Positions 1-9,174 of a stretch of DNA of 64,000 nucleotides are shown in pieces. The DNA lies in the NCBI RefSeq assembly GCF_022818495.1, contig NZ_CP089291.1, forward strand, positions 4,667,501 through 4,731,500, given 5' to 3'. The position numbers and the translations under genes are program-made. Source of the DNA: Fodinisporobacter ferrooxydans. Lineage in GTDB: Bacteria > Bacillota > Bacilli > Tumebacillales > MYW30-H2. How positions within the stretch are numbered: the stretch's first letter is position 1; each line of letters begins with the position of its first letter. Below the pieces are notes generated by a model. The model had not been told where the DNA came from and did no database searches. It was given only the letters and a program-made list of their open reading frames with translations.

Positions 1-19
1 CTTATTTTTTTCTCGTTTT

Positions 20-1051
20 CTATTTTGAGATTCTGGCATGATAAATATCTTCGATTGCTTGCACAATATTTGTTTCAAAATTTTGCTGTGTAAGCCTGCT
101 GGCAGAATGCAACCCGCCGCGCACAAGTTTTTGGGCTAACGCTTGGTCTGTTAAAACTTGCATAATTCCTTCTGCGATTGATTCCGGATTTTTCGGCGGC
201 ACAATATACGCACTATGTCCATGTTCACAAAAATCCAAAATGCCGCCGGAATTTGTCGTTACTACAGGTGTTCCGCAAACCATGGCTTCCAGAGGCGGCA
301 AACCGAACCCTTCCATCCAGGACGTAGAAACAAACACATCGGCAGAACGATAAAGATCCACCATTTCCTGATCTGTTTTCGGCTGGAACGTTCGATGTGG
401 AATTCCCGGAAGCGGGAGTATTGTCTCCGTGCAGATCATATGAACGATAAAATCTTCTGGATATATTTTCCTGAAAATTTGCATGCTTTTTACAAAATCT
501 TCGTATCATTTCAACCGATAACCCAATTTCGGATCCCGGGCAATATAAAGAATCACTTTCTTTTTATTTTCATCGTTTCTTTTCTCCTGTTTTGATCCAG
601 GGTTGTATAGATCGGGATCCAGTCCTAAATTCACGATTGCCGCACTTCGTTTATGTGTATAGTTGTATAATTGCTCATCAAGCCAATGGGATACAGAGAC
701 AACCGGTACATCGCGTGTATACGTCCATACTGCATAATCTGCATCCTGCACCCATAGCGGCTCAAATCCTTGACAGAGCCGGACGCATTTTTCGGGCCAA
801 GCCTCATATGCGGGAGCGAATGTCGTATAAAAATTAGGCAATATGACATCCCCGTCAGGTATATATTCTTTGCTTACTTTAGGAACAGGCACCTTTGTCA
901 GCTTGCATTGCACGTTGTAATTGACTGGAGACCAGTAGGGAAGAATGATTTCTGTTTCATGCCCTCTCGCATGCAAGGCATTCGCAATTTCAACGAGTAT
1001 TTTACATCCTCCGCCGGTTTCCAGCGATCCCACCGGAATAACAACTTTCAT
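20..1051 (-). pseudogene. GT4-family glycosyltransferase interrupted by one in-frame TGA
   Basis: Two consecutive open segments lie in the same frame and are separated only by a TGA at 506-508 (codon 182 of 344). The first half starts at ATG 1051 behind GGGGAGG and begins MKVVIPVGSLETGGG, a typical GT-B N-terminus. The second half carries the E-x7-E donor-binding signature (EGFGLPPLEAMVCGTPVV, about codons 247-264). Read through the stop, the protein is about 343 residues, normal for GT4 enzymes that transfer a sugar from an NDP donor in the cytoplasm. A GGA-to-TGA change would explain it (inference). It could be a true pseudogene, a phase-variable or read-through allele, or a base-call error. 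Confidence 0.8.
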
Positions 1052-1339
1052 TGTTGCGACCTCCCCAAAACGTATACTGTAACATACTGCCGTGATACGC
1101 AAAGTGTTTTTATACTTGCCTATTAAAAAGAAATTGTATGTTCAAACATACCAAAATACTGATATCTCTTTTCCAATTACAAAATTGTATTGCCTCTATG
1201 TCTTTCGCACAAATTCTAGTAAAATCCACTGGTATCCATAAAATCCAAAGAGCTTGTTACATATTTTAGAAAATGAATCAAAAAAATTTAGCAAGTGGAA
1301 TGGCTAGAGGAAAGAGAGATCCGATAGGAGGTTTACCAT

Positions 1340-2107
1340 TTGAATGCCGTGATCATAACCGGTGGGAAAGGAACGAGATTGGCTCCCTATACAAACGCGC
1401 TGCCAAAAGGGCTCTTGCCGATTGGAAGTCAGCCGATTTTAGAAATCATCGTAAAACAACTTCGAAGCTATGGGTTTGACAGGATTACAATGGCATGCGG
1501 TTATTTGGCGCCATTGATTCAATCCTATTTTATAGATGGAAAAAAATGGGGAGTAGACATTGATTATATCTTGGAAAATAAACCATTGGGAACAGCAGGC
1601 CCGCTAAAAGGATTACAAAACGTAACAGAACCATTTTTGGTCATGAATTGTGACGTGCTGACAACATTAGATTTTAAAAAACTATGGAATTTTCATTGCA
1701 ACAAACACGGTCTTTTAACGATTGCCGCACAGAAAAAAAGCAACATATTGGATTATGGAGTACTTGAAACAGAAGGAGACATTGTAATCGATATTATCGA
1801 AAAACCAAAGGTTGACGCGTATATCAACATGGGAATTTATGTTATGAGTCCGATTGTACTAGATTATATTCCGGAGCAAACGTTTTTCAATATTCCTGAA
1901 TTGATTCGTTGTTTGCTTGACGATCAGAAAAAAATATTGCATTTCTCAAATAATGATTTTTGGCTGGATATCGGCCGCCCAAGTGATTATGTGCGAGCGA
2001 ACAAAGAGTATCCCAAAATGATCCAATTACTGCTTCCGGGCAAACAAGACGCTGAAATCAACACGATGAGCCAACCTGCTGAACCATGGGGGATGTCCGA
2101 TCAATGA
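1340..2107 (+). CDS. Sugar-1-phosphate nucleotidyltransferase
   Basis: This cytoplasmic enzyme of the NTP_transferase (GT-A-like) family would make an NDP-sugar from a sugar-1-phosphate and NTP. The N-terminal GGKGTRLAPYT loop (residues 8-18) binds the nucleotide, NCDVLTTLD (about 102) holds the metal Asp, and an EKP motif lies near 155. At 255 residues it is a stand-alone catalytic domain without a C-terminal left-handed helix. The start is a TTG at 1340, 7 nt after AGGAGG (1327-1332). It stops just before the next glycosyltransferase, so the two are probably translationally coupled and the NDP-sugar may feed the neighbouring GTs. The sugar cannot be read from the sequence. Confidence 0.85.
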   Translation: MNAVIITGGKGTRLAPYTNALPKGLLPIGSQPILEIIVKQLRSYGFDRITMACGYLAPLIQSYFIDGKKWGVDIDYILENKPLGTAGPLKGLQNVTEPFLVMNCDVLTTLDFKKLWNFHCNKHGLLTIAAQKKSNILDYGVLETEGDIVIDIIEKPKVDAYINMGIYVMSPIVLDYIPEQTFFNIPELIRCLLDDQKKILHFSNNDFWLDIGRPSDYVRANKEYPKMIQLLLPGKQDAEINTMSQPAEPWGMSDQ

Positions 2108-2120
2108 TGTAGGAATCGTC

Positions 2121-3338
2121 ATGCCTGTATACAAACAAAAACCTTCCTATCTTCGTGCTGCCATTCGCTCCATTCTTGCACAAAATTACCGCAACTACAA
2201 ATTTATTATCGTTGTAGACGGCGCACCTGCAGACACTGTAAAAATGATTCGTGAAGAAATGCAAGGCGATCATCGGACCAGGGTCATCGTAAAAATGCGA
2301 AATGAAGGCGTTGCAAAGGCACTGAATACAGGTTTCCAGTACTTTCTGGAAGATCCCGAAATTCAATATCTGACATGGGTATCCAGCGATAATATCTACT
2401 ACCCGACATTTATTGAAAAATTGCGTGATGTATTGAAATATGGATCGGAGAACATCGGACTCGTCTACAGCAGTTTTCGGCATATCGGCTCCGGAGGGCA
2501 ATCCCTGCAAACCGAAAAAGATTTGATCGCATTTCGTGAGTTTCAAAAACAACCGAAGGAAAACTTGCTTGATGTCTGTTTTGTCGGTGTTTCTTTCATG
2601 TATAAAAAGCAATATGCCGCCAACATAAAGGGCTATGAACTGGAGCCTGTGGAAGATTATGACTATTGGCTGCGATTGACTGAGTTCTGTGACATTGATT
2701 ATGTGCCGGAAGAATTGATGGATTACAGAAAAAATTCACCATTGAGTATTTCGGCACAGCTCAATCGAACACAAATGCAATACCGCCGTTGGCGATATGC
2801 ATTTAATTTGGCCAAACAGCAAGCTCGCAACAGACGCGGCATACCATTCGAGACAACAATCGTATTCCCTGTAAGTCATGCATCAGATGAAACTGTCAAA
2901 AAACTCGATACAGTATTAGATATCTCCGCATATCCACCCTTTTACAGCAATTTCAAACTACTTATATACGATATATCTCCAACCGCTTGTGTGATCCCGG
3001 CACTAAAGACAATTCCGGATCCTCGAATCACATTTCTCGCAAGGCCTGGAGCCAACGAACGACAAGCAATAAAATTCGGGGTGGAAGCAGCAAATACTCC
3101 TTATACCATCCTTTTTGGAAAAGGGAATTTTCCGACCAGCCCTTATGTCTTTTATTCTTTGGTTCTGCAGCAAAGGCAGGTGTCCAATAGGGAAATGCTG
3201 TCTCAACCGCTTATTGCAGCATCCGCAGATCAACATGCAGCCAAGTTGCGCATATTGCTCGCTGCCACTGAACCTGTCTATGGCGAACTGTATCGGACTG
3301 ATCAGTTGTCAGCAATTATAAAAGGCTTAGGATTGTAA
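2121..3338 (+). CDS. GT2-family glycosyltransferase, paralogue of the 7079 fusion protein
   Basis: The 405-residue GT-A fold protein has the GT2 signs: SILAQNYRNYKFIIVVDGAPADT near the N-terminus and a metal-binding SSDNIYY around residue 90. It is clearly paralogous to residues about 9-420 of the 680-residue protein at 7079-9121 but ends where that protein enters its sulfotransferase domain. Oddity: the frame is open upstream and encodes DVGIV just before the ATG at 2121, matching the paralogue's MYDVGIVMPVY, but there is no ATG/GTG/TTG ahead of it. AGGA at 2111-2114 supports the ATG at 2121, which costs part of beta-strand 1. A near-cognate start or a small indel is the alternative. Confidence 0.85.
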   Translation: MPVYKQKPSYLRAAIRSILAQNYRNYKFIIVVDGAPADTVKMIREEMQGDHRTRVIVKMRNEGVAKALNTGFQYFLEDPEIQYLTWVSSDNIYYPTFIEKLRDVLKYGSENIGLVYSSFRHIGSGGQSLQTEKDLIAFREFQKQPKENLLDVCFVGVSFMYKKQYAANIKGYELEPVEDYDYWLRLTEFCDIDYVPEELMDYRKNSPLSISAQLNRTQMQYRRWRYAFNLAKQQARNRRGIPFETTIVFPVSHASDETVKKLDTVLDISAYPPFYSNFKLLIYDISPTACVIPALKTIPDPRITFLARPGANERQAIKFGVEAANTPYTILFGKGNFPTSPYVFYSLVLQQRQVSNREMLSQPLIAASADQHAAKLRILLAATEPVYGELYRTDQLSAIIKGLGL

Positions 3339-3401
3339 CGAACATTAGGGTTATTACGAAAACAACCCGAACGTTTACTACTCGAAATGGGGAGCTTTTG
3401 T

Positions 3402-4031
3402 ATGCAATTAAAAGAAATCAGCGGCACATACGATGCCATATTCAGCTTGGGTTCCAATTGTTTGCCAGCATACCAGCTTCAGAAAAATAAATTAAGACGT
3501 TTCACGGGAGTCATCGATTGGGTGATATCCGACTCATTGGCAGATGTAAATCAATTATTGAAACATCGGTTTAACGGCTTTCTGGAATTACAGAACCTGA
3601 AAGTAGTCGGATATAGCGAAAAAAATACGTACTTTGTCAAAGATGTTTCCTGTAATATCCTAACGGTTTACGATTTTCTTCTAAATGAAAACACAAGAGA
3701 ACACCTATCAGCATATCCGCAGGTGAAAGAAAAATATAATCGGCGCATTCGCCGTTTTCTGGATACCTTGGCGAACAGCCAATCTCTTCTTTTTATCCGC
3801 TCCGTCGGAAATTTTCAAGATGTACATGAGCTGCAATCTATTTTATCGGAAATCGTCATGTGCGATTTCAAAATTCTGGTTGTCAATCATGCAAACGTGT
3901 CCGGAATTGTCGAGAAAGATTGGGGGTTGAAGAACGTTTGTGTCATCGAACTGCCTGATAAAGAAATTTGGGACGGGAACAACTCGCTTTGGAGAGAAGT
4001 TTTAAAAGAAGTTGCATTAAGAAATCATTAA
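3402..4031 (+). CDS. DUF1796-family putative papain-like cysteine peptidase
   Basis: The 209-residue protein carries the family's N-terminal pattern: SLGSNCLPAYQL with a conserved Cys, then a GVIDW motif. These features are known from DUF1796 proteins, which are common in Bacilli and proposed to be cysteine peptidase-like. Family function is not established. The start at ATG 3402 follows GGGGAG by 7 nt; an upstream in-frame ATG at 3387 has no ribosome binding site. It follows the GT2 gene closely on the same strand and is probably co-transcribed with the glycan genes. No signal peptide is visible. Confidence 0.7.
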   Translation: MQLKEISGTYDAIFSLGSNCLPAYQLQKNKLRRFTGVIDWVISDSLADVNQLLKHRFNGFLELQNLKVVGYSEKNTYFVKDVSCNILTVYDFLLNENTREHLSAYPQVKEKYNRRIRRFLDTLANSQSLLFIRSVGNFQDVHELQSILSEIVMCDFKILVVNHANVSGIVEKDWGLKNVCVIELPDKEIWDGNNSLWREVLKEVALRNH

Positions 4032-4057
4032 GAGATCTTAAGAGATCTTAAGAGATC
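4030..4057. repeat. Three tandem copies of a 10-bp unit
   Basis: The unit TAAGAGATCT is repeated three times, the last copy imperfect, starting in the stop codon of the DUF1796 gene. Local duplication by slippage is likely. A short hairpin (CACGC 4112-4116 with GCGTG 4127-4131) lies downstream without a T-run. Confidence 0.85.
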
Positions 4058-4176
4058 ATTGAAAATAAATCGTTGCTATCAAATTAGGTTCAATGGATAG
4101 TTATGTATCCACACGCTTGTTTCATAGCGTGAATAGTATTCATATGTAATCTATAGAAATGAAGGGAAGGATTACC

Positions 4177-4629
4177 TTGGATGACAAAACTATAAACAGA
4201 TTAAAAATTAGAATTTTACAAATCGGTAAAATTGAAACAGCTTCATCTCTATCAAAATTAAAAGACCGGCATAAAAGACTAAAAGATAAAATTCACGATC
4301 TTCAGCACAGTCTTTCCGAAAAATTCCATGACCTTGAAAGGGAAATTTCAAAACTAGCAAAAAAGTTTGCAACATTGACGCAAACCGTGTATCAATTACA
4401 ACAACAAGTCATTGGAATACAAGCTGAGATCGTATCTGGAAACCCTAATAATCCTGTATTGCAGCAATTTTTTCAAAGTCGTACAGGACAGACCGTTACG
4501 ATTACCACTCCGGCCGGAACTGTGACAGGTACAGTTCTGATCGCGGGCACCAACGCTGTCGAATTGCGTGAAACTGCTACTGGCGATATTATCATCGTTC
4601 CTTATTCAAAAGTGGTAGCAGTTCAATAA
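4177..4629 (+). CDS. Coiled-coil protein with C-terminal small beta-barrel domain
   Basis: The 150-residue protein of unknown function has two parts. Residues about 10-95 are highly charged with a heptad pattern, consistent with a coiled coil. Residues about 95-150 are beta-rich (TGQTVTITTPAGTVTGTVLI ... IIVPYSKVVAVQ) and resemble the short Sm/SH3-like DUF2642-type domains of Bacillus spore-coat-associated proteins. The start chosen is TTG 4177, 6 nt after GAAGGGAAGG; the ATG at 4159 lacks a ribosome binding site. The next gene encodes a free-standing version of the same barrel. A surface or spore-coat role is inference. Confidence 0.65.
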   Translation: MDDKTINRLKIRILQIGKIETASSLSKLKDRHKRLKDKIHDLQHSLSEKFHDLEREISKLAKKFATLTQTVYQLQQQVIGIQAEIVSGNPNNPVLQQFFQSRTGQTVTITTPAGTVTGTVLIAGTNAVELRETATGDIIIVPYSKVVAVQ

Positions 4630-4645
4630 AGGGAGGATCTTTCTG

Positions 4646-4849
4646 ATGACATTTGAACAAATGCTTGCAAGTTTTATCGGAAGTACGGTTGAGGTTGTCG
4701 TTGTAAATGATATACTGACAGGCACTTTGCTTTCCGTCAACTCTAGTACATTAACACTCCAAACCTCTCCTGTTACCTATTATGGGCCGGGCACTGAAAC
4801 GATTGTGACATTAAGCTCGATCGATTATGTTCGGGTTCCCGCCGCATAA
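4646..4849 (+). CDS. Small beta-barrel protein, DUF2642-like
   Basis: The 67-residue protein is almost entirely predicted beta-strand: FIGSTVEVVVVNDILTGTLL, then STLTLQ, then IVTLSSIDYVRV. The layout matches the C-terminal domain of the preceding gene and the small barrel domains of spore-associated DUF2642-like proteins. The start ATG 4646 follows GGGAGG. It lies 16 nt behind the coiled-coil gene and is almost certainly in the same operon; a terminator follows. Function is not known. It could pair with its neighbour in one structural complex. Confidence 0.65.
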   Translation: MTFEQMLASFIGSTVEVVVVNDILTGTLLSVNSSTLTLQTSPVTYYGPGTETIVTLSSIDYVRVPAA

Positions 4850-4862
4850 GATTTTGGGTTGT

Positions 4863-4911
4863 AAAAAGAAACGAGGTTCCCCTGACAAGGAGAGCCTCTT
4901 TTCTTTCACGA
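4863..4911 (+). terminator. Intrinsic terminator after the small barrel gene
   Basis: An A-rich left arm with ACGAGG pairs imperfectly with GCCTC and a TTTTCTTT run. The position directly after the stop codon at 4849 supports it. Confidence 0.65.
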
Positions 4912-4958
4912 TTCTCAACAATCCACACACAAAAATATTCAGTTAAAATTTTTGGACG

Positions 4959-6233
4959 GTGAGCAAATTGTATAATTTGACCAATTTAACAGAACATTCC
5001 TATCGCATGTTGTTTTTTCAACAGGCTCTACCCTTGCATCAATTTCTTACACAAATGACTGAAATATTGAATACGATAAAAACCGAATGGGTATTGTGGC
5101 CGCCTTTTTGGGAAGTGTGGCGCGTCAACAATGCTGCAGCATTGGAGTCCTTGCTTAAAGAAATACCTCCAACTGTAACGATTGCATCGATTTCCAATCA
5201 TTTCCCCAACTTGGAACATTCTTCATTGCTGCGTAATCCCCTATTATCAAATGAGCCAATCTTGTGGAGAAACGATTGGTTAAAGAAGCAACTGGCCATT
5301 TACGATCGACACATACCTGATAAGTCCTATATCCCTTACGACATCGCTCTCAATACAAATACAACGATCCATTATAGCATGGAAACGTATCAACGTTTCG
5401 GATTGACAAAGCTATTTCAAAGCCAGACGGTGAATGCTCGCCGAACTGCAGAACACAAACTGATTCTCCCTATTCTCCGGCAGCAGACAGAAACCAATAC
5501 AAGCTATGCGATCTTAACCCGACAGCCTAAAATCAGCATCGTAATTTGCGCATATAATGAATCGTCCCGCATCGGCTGGGCCATACGTTCTGTCCTCAAA
5601 CAAACATATGCCAACTGGGAGCTGATCGTAATCGACGATGGCTCCACGGATGGCACACATGCTGTAGTTGAATCTTTTCCAGATCACCGCATCAAGCTGA
5701 AACGATTAGCTGCGAACCGCGGCAAAGCATTTGCATTGAATGATGCTCTGACGATGGTTGAAGGTTCCTATATGCTCGAACTTGATGCAGATGATTGGAT
5801 ACCACCGGAGTCCATACGCGAGTTTGTAAATGTATTGCCCGATATTGACGACACGGTCGCAATACTGACAAGCAACTACTTCCGCTGGCGGAGGAGCATG
5901 AAAGGCCGGCTGTCCTATGAAGGAGTCGAACCATCTGCGCAGCTGGAAGTTGCGCAGAATCGGGCGAAACCCATTATACCCCGGTTCTACCGGACGCAAG
6001 CGTTGCAAACGCTAAACGGATGGCCAATCCTGGACGGCCCTCTTTCCCGTTTATATGAGGATATTGCCATATGCCTGCGTTTACAGAAAACGTATCAAAT
6101 ACATTCCATCGATAAACCACTCTACCATCGTGTGATTCGGCCGACAAGCATCAGCCAAACGAATCAATCAAACTATACGAAATGGCTGAAAAACTACAAT
6201 GAGCTTTTTCCATCCACAGATTGCGAATCGTAA
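4959..6233 (+). CDS. GT2-family glycosyltransferase with N-terminal extension
   Basis: The 424-residue protein has a GT-A domain at about residues 188-310: KISIVICAYNESSRIGWAIR, the nucleotide-binding DDGSTDGT at about 225 and the metal-binding DADD at about 275-278. These are canonical GT2 motifs for inverting transfer from an NDP-sugar. The first 185 residues match no domain I recognise. The start is a GTG at 4959 with a weak ribosome binding site, so the exact N-terminus is uncertain. The 3' end overlaps the convergent APS kinase gene by 40 bp. Part of the glycan locus. Confidence 0.85.
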   Translation: MSKLYNLTNLTEHSYRMLFFQQALPLHQFLTQMTEILNTIKTEWVLWPPFWEVWRVNNAAALESLLKEIPPTVTIASISNHFPNLEHSSLLRNPLLSNEPILWRNDWLKKQLAIYDRHIPDKSYIPYDIALNTNTTIHYSMETYQRFGLTKLFQSQTVNARRTAEHKLILPILRQQTETNTSYAILTRQPKISIVICAYNESSRIGWAIRSVLKQTYANWELIVIDDGSTDGTHAVVESFPDHRIKLKRLAANRGKAFALNDALTMVEGSYMLELDADDWIPPESIREFVNVLPDIDDTVAILTSNYFRWRRSMKGRLSYEGVEPSAQLEVAQNRAKPIIPRFYRTQALQTLNGWPILDGPLSRLYEDIAICLRLQKTYQIHSIDKPLYHRVIRPTSISQTNQSNYTKWLKNYNELFPSTDCES

Positions 6234-6757
6234 ATAATATATTGACGCCGGATAAGATAATCGAGAATCCTGGATGCACTTTCTGCCGGTGTTTCACGAT
6301 CTGTTTGCACGATAATATCCGGATTTTCCGGTTCTTCGAATGTATCAGAAATTCCGGTGAAATGTTGAATCTCTCCATTCAACGCTTTTTTGTACAAGTG
6401 TTTTACATCTCTCCGGATACATTCTTCCAAAGAACATTTTACGTAAACTTCAATGAAAGAGCCGATTTCTCGCCGGCAATATTCACGCAACTTCTGATAG
6501 GGGGATATAAAAGAAGCCAGAACGATAACATCATTGCGAGTCAGCAATTTTGCAACATATGCGGCCCTTTCAATATTTTTTTGCCGATCTTCTTTTAAAA
6601 ACCCCAATTCTTTCGAAAGATATTGGCGAATCTCATCACCATCCAATACTTCTACACGAAACCCTGACTTTGACAATTCGGTTTCTACCAAACGACTAAT
6701 TGTCGTTTTTCCGGCACCGGAAAGTCCTGTAAGCCATACGGTAACACCCTTTTGCAT
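6194..6757 (-). CDS. cysC: Adenylylsulfate (APS) kinase
   Basis: The 187-residue cytoplasmic kinase phosphorylates APS to PAPS. Walker A is GLSGAGKT (residues 11-18), followed by VLDGDEIR and the ASFISPYQKLREYCR substrate loop, all diagnostic of CysC. The length is normal for the stand-alone enzyme. No sulfate-reduction genes (sat, cysH) are nearby. It sits back to back with a gene encoding a PAPS-dependent sulfotransferase domain, so its local job is more likely donor supply for sulfation than assimilation (inference). The ribosome binding site GAGG lies about 10 nt before the ATG. Confidence 0.92.
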   Translation of the reverse strand: MQKGVTVWLTGLSGAGKTTISRLVETELSKSGFRVEVLDGDEIRQYLSKELGFLKEDRQKNIERAAYVAKLLTRNDVIVLASFISPYQKLREYCRREIGSFIEVYVKCSLEECIRRDVKHLYKKALNGEIQHFTGISDTFEEPENPDIIVQTDRETPAESASRILDYLIRRQYIIYDSQSVDGKSSL

Positions 6758-7078
6758 TGCTTCACATCCTCAAACTATCAGTGTATTCATGTCTTACTAT
6801 TTTATGTGAGTCTATCCTGCGATGATACCATGGATATCAAAAATGATGCTTCTATACGCGTTTCAGGCAATTGAATATAGCTAACATACACGAATTTCCA
6901 TTCGTTTGGTCAAAATTGGATTGTTATTCTGTCAACATCTCCTTCCTATCAACATAAGAAATAAGAGGGAAAGGGAAGTCTTTATTCTTGCTTAAAAATT
7001 TTGGAATGATTGATTTGAATTTCATACACATTCGAGAAATGAAAGTATTTAGGCATGATTGGAAAGTGAGGCAAGCAG
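6758..7078. promoter_or_regulatory. Divergent intergenic region between cysC and the GT2-sulfotransferase
   Basis: These 321 bp hold no open frame that looks coding. They must carry the promoters of both divergent genes. I could not pick convincing -35/-10 pairs. The sequence is AT-rich, with no obvious repeat or terminator. Confidence 0.5.
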
Positions 7079-9121
7079 ATGTATGATGTCGGTATTGTAA
7101 TGCCCGTCTATATTCAAAATCCCGTCTATTTGCGAAGTGCAATCCGATCGATTCTCATGCAAAGCTATGCGAAATTTACATTGGTGATCGTATTGGATGG
7201 GGTACCAAGCGAAACAAAAAAATTGATTCAAGAAGAGACGAAAGGGGATCACCGTGTACAAATTATTGTCAAGAAAGAAAATCAAGGTATTGCAAAAGCC
7301 TTGAATGCCGGATTTGACCAATTGCTGCAGCAATCGGATATCGAGTACTTCACTTGGATCTCAAGCGACAATATTTACTATCCGATGTTCATAGGAACAT
7401 TGCGGGATGCTTTAAAAGAGGCTCCTAGAAATGTAGGGCTCGTGTACAGCAGCTTTCGGCATATTGACTTGGAAGGCAATTGTATGCAAAGTGAACAGGA
7501 TTTGGTCAACTTCCGCAAATCTCTGGAAAAACCGAAAGAGTATCTGTTGGATGTTGATTTTATCGGTGTTTCGTTTATGTACAAAAAACAATATGCGGCG
7601 TTGCTCGATGGATATGTTCTGGAACCTGTTGAAGATTATGAGTATTGGCTCCGTTTAACGGAGCACTGCGATATAAAATACGTTCCTTTGGAGTTGATAG
7701 ATTATCGTGTTGATTCCACACACAGCGTATCCGCTCAACTGCATAGCTCAAAGGAACAGCACCGTCGTTGGCGATACGCATTTAACCTGGCAAAGCATCT
7801 GGCGCGAATCAGGCGCAAAATTCCATTTGAAGTCACCGTCATTTTTCCGGTCAGCGACAACACATATGAAACCATTCAGAAATTGGATACACTATTGGAT
7901 CAATCGGCATACCCACCCTTTTATAGCAATTATAAAATAGAAATTTATGATTTGACACCAGACACTTCAGCAATTCCAGTCCTTCGGCCGATTTCCGATC
8001 CTAGAATTACATTCCATGCCATGCCGAACAGGAATGAAAAAGAAGTGCTTGCGGCCGCTGTTCAAAACATCACCACCCCGTTCACCATGCTCTATGGAAA
8101 GGAGAAGTTCCCTTCAAACCCATATGTCTTCTATAATCTGATCTTGAAACATCACCAACTCTCCAAAATTCCTCAATATTATAAAGATGTAATAGCAACG
8201 TTTGAAAAATATCCTGGAGTCATCAGCTACCGAAGAAGCTCCGAAGATGGAGTGCCGATTTCCGGCGATTTGTATCAAACAAATACATTGCAGCAAATGG
8301 CAAAAAATAATAACAGTCGTGCAATAGCAAAACATATGATTGCTTTGCCAAAAATACTGGTCAATTCTGTACCAAAAAGCGGTACAAATTTATTAACGCA
8401 GATTATTCAAGGAATACCCGGAATGGAACAAGATCGTTTAGATTTTTATTATCATGATGAAAACTACAGCTTTCATGAAAATTACCGGGAATTGCTGAAA
8501 ATTCAATCAGGGCAATTTGCAGTCGGCCATATTCCTTATCATTCCAATCTTGCCGTTGAATGCAAGCAACGCTTGATCAAGCAAATTATGATTTACCGCG
8601 ATTTGCGGGATGTAGCAGTTTCCTGGAGCCATTTCATAAGTACAATGCAGCAGCATCCGCTCTATCCGGCTTTTCAAAATCGCATAAAAAGCCGCGAACA
8701 ACGATTGCTTGCTATCATTAGAGGAACAAAACTGCTGCCAATGGAAATTCCGAACGGCTATGAAGGCGACACATATCCAAACATTTATGAAGAATTCAAA
8801 CCGATTTACGATTGGATGCACTCTCCGGACATTTGTTCTGTCAGATATGAAGATCTCATGAAAAACGAAATCTCCAGATATACTACTTTGTTAAAAATTG
8901 TCGAGTTTTTGTGGAGCGATTTAAAACAATTGCAGCTGGAAAAACACGATATCGTACGATTCATGGAACAAAATATAAATCCAGAGCGATCTGCAACATA
9001 TCGGCAAGGCAAGATTGGAAGCTGGCGTGAAGAGTTTAACCAGGAACATAAAGAGGCGTTTAAAAGAATTGCCGGAAATTTTTTATTGGAACTTGGTTAT
9101 GAAACCGATCCGGATTGGTAA
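7079..9121 (+). CDS. Bifunctional GT2 glycosyltransferase-sulfotransferase fusion
   Basis: The 680-residue protein has two catalytic modules. Residues 1-about 300 are GT2 (YDVGIVMPVY, VIVLDG near 41, SSDNIYY near 99), and a linker of about 100 residues is shared with the stand-alone paralogue at 2121. Residues about 428-680 are a P-loop sulfotransferase: PKSGTN at 432-437 (5'-phosphosulfate loop), YRDLRDVAVSW at 506-516 (3'-phosphate binding) and RQGKIGSW at 642-649. These are the three classic PAPS-binding motifs. The protein would add a sugar and sulfate the product or a related glycan. It has no signal peptide. ATG 7079 follows GAGG; a strong terminator follows. The divergent cysC would supply PAPS. 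Confidence 0.88.
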   Translation: MYDVGIVMPVYIQNPVYLRSAIRSILMQSYAKFTLVIVLDGVPSETKKLIQEETKGDHRVQIIVKKENQGIAKALNAGFDQLLQQSDIEYFTWISSDNIYYPMFIGTLRDALKEAPRNVGLVYSSFRHIDLEGNCMQSEQDLVNFRKSLEKPKEYLLDVDFIGVSFMYKKQYAALLDGYVLEPVEDYEYWLRLTEHCDIKYVPLELIDYRVDSTHSVSAQLHSSKEQHRRWRYAFNLAKHLARIRRKIPFEVTVIFPVSDNTYETIQKLDTLLDQSAYPPFYSNYKIEIYDLTPDTSAIPVLRPISDPRITFHAMPNRNEKEVLAAAVQNITTPFTMLYGKEKFPSNPYVFYNLILKHHQLSKIPQYYKDVIATFEKYPGVISYRRSSEDGVPISGDLYQTNTLQQMAKNNNSRAIAKHMIALPKILVNSVPKSGTNLLTQIIQGIPGMEQDRLDFYYHDENYSFHENYRELLKIQSGQFAVGHIPYHSNLAVECKQRLIKQIMIYRDLRDVAVSWSHFISTMQQHPLYPAFQNRIKSREQRLLAIIRGTKLLPMEIPNGYEGDTYPNIYEEFKPIYDWMHSPDICSVRYEDLMKNEISRYTTLLKIVEFLWSDLKQLQLEKHDIVRFMEQNINPERSATYRQGKIGSWREEFNQEHKEAFKRIAGNFLLELGYETDPDW

Positions 9122-9174
9122 ATCGATTGTTTCCCAAGTCCGATTTGTGAATCCGTTTGAATATCCCTTTGAAT

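Noticed and set aside
1136-1151. GTATGTT-CA-AACATAC dyad upstream of the first nucleotidyltransferase
   Set aside because: Too short to call an operator, with no promoter placed near it.
1273-1479. Short open frame overlapping the first nucleotidyltransferase start
   Set aside because: It lies out of frame over a well-supported gene and has no homology sense.
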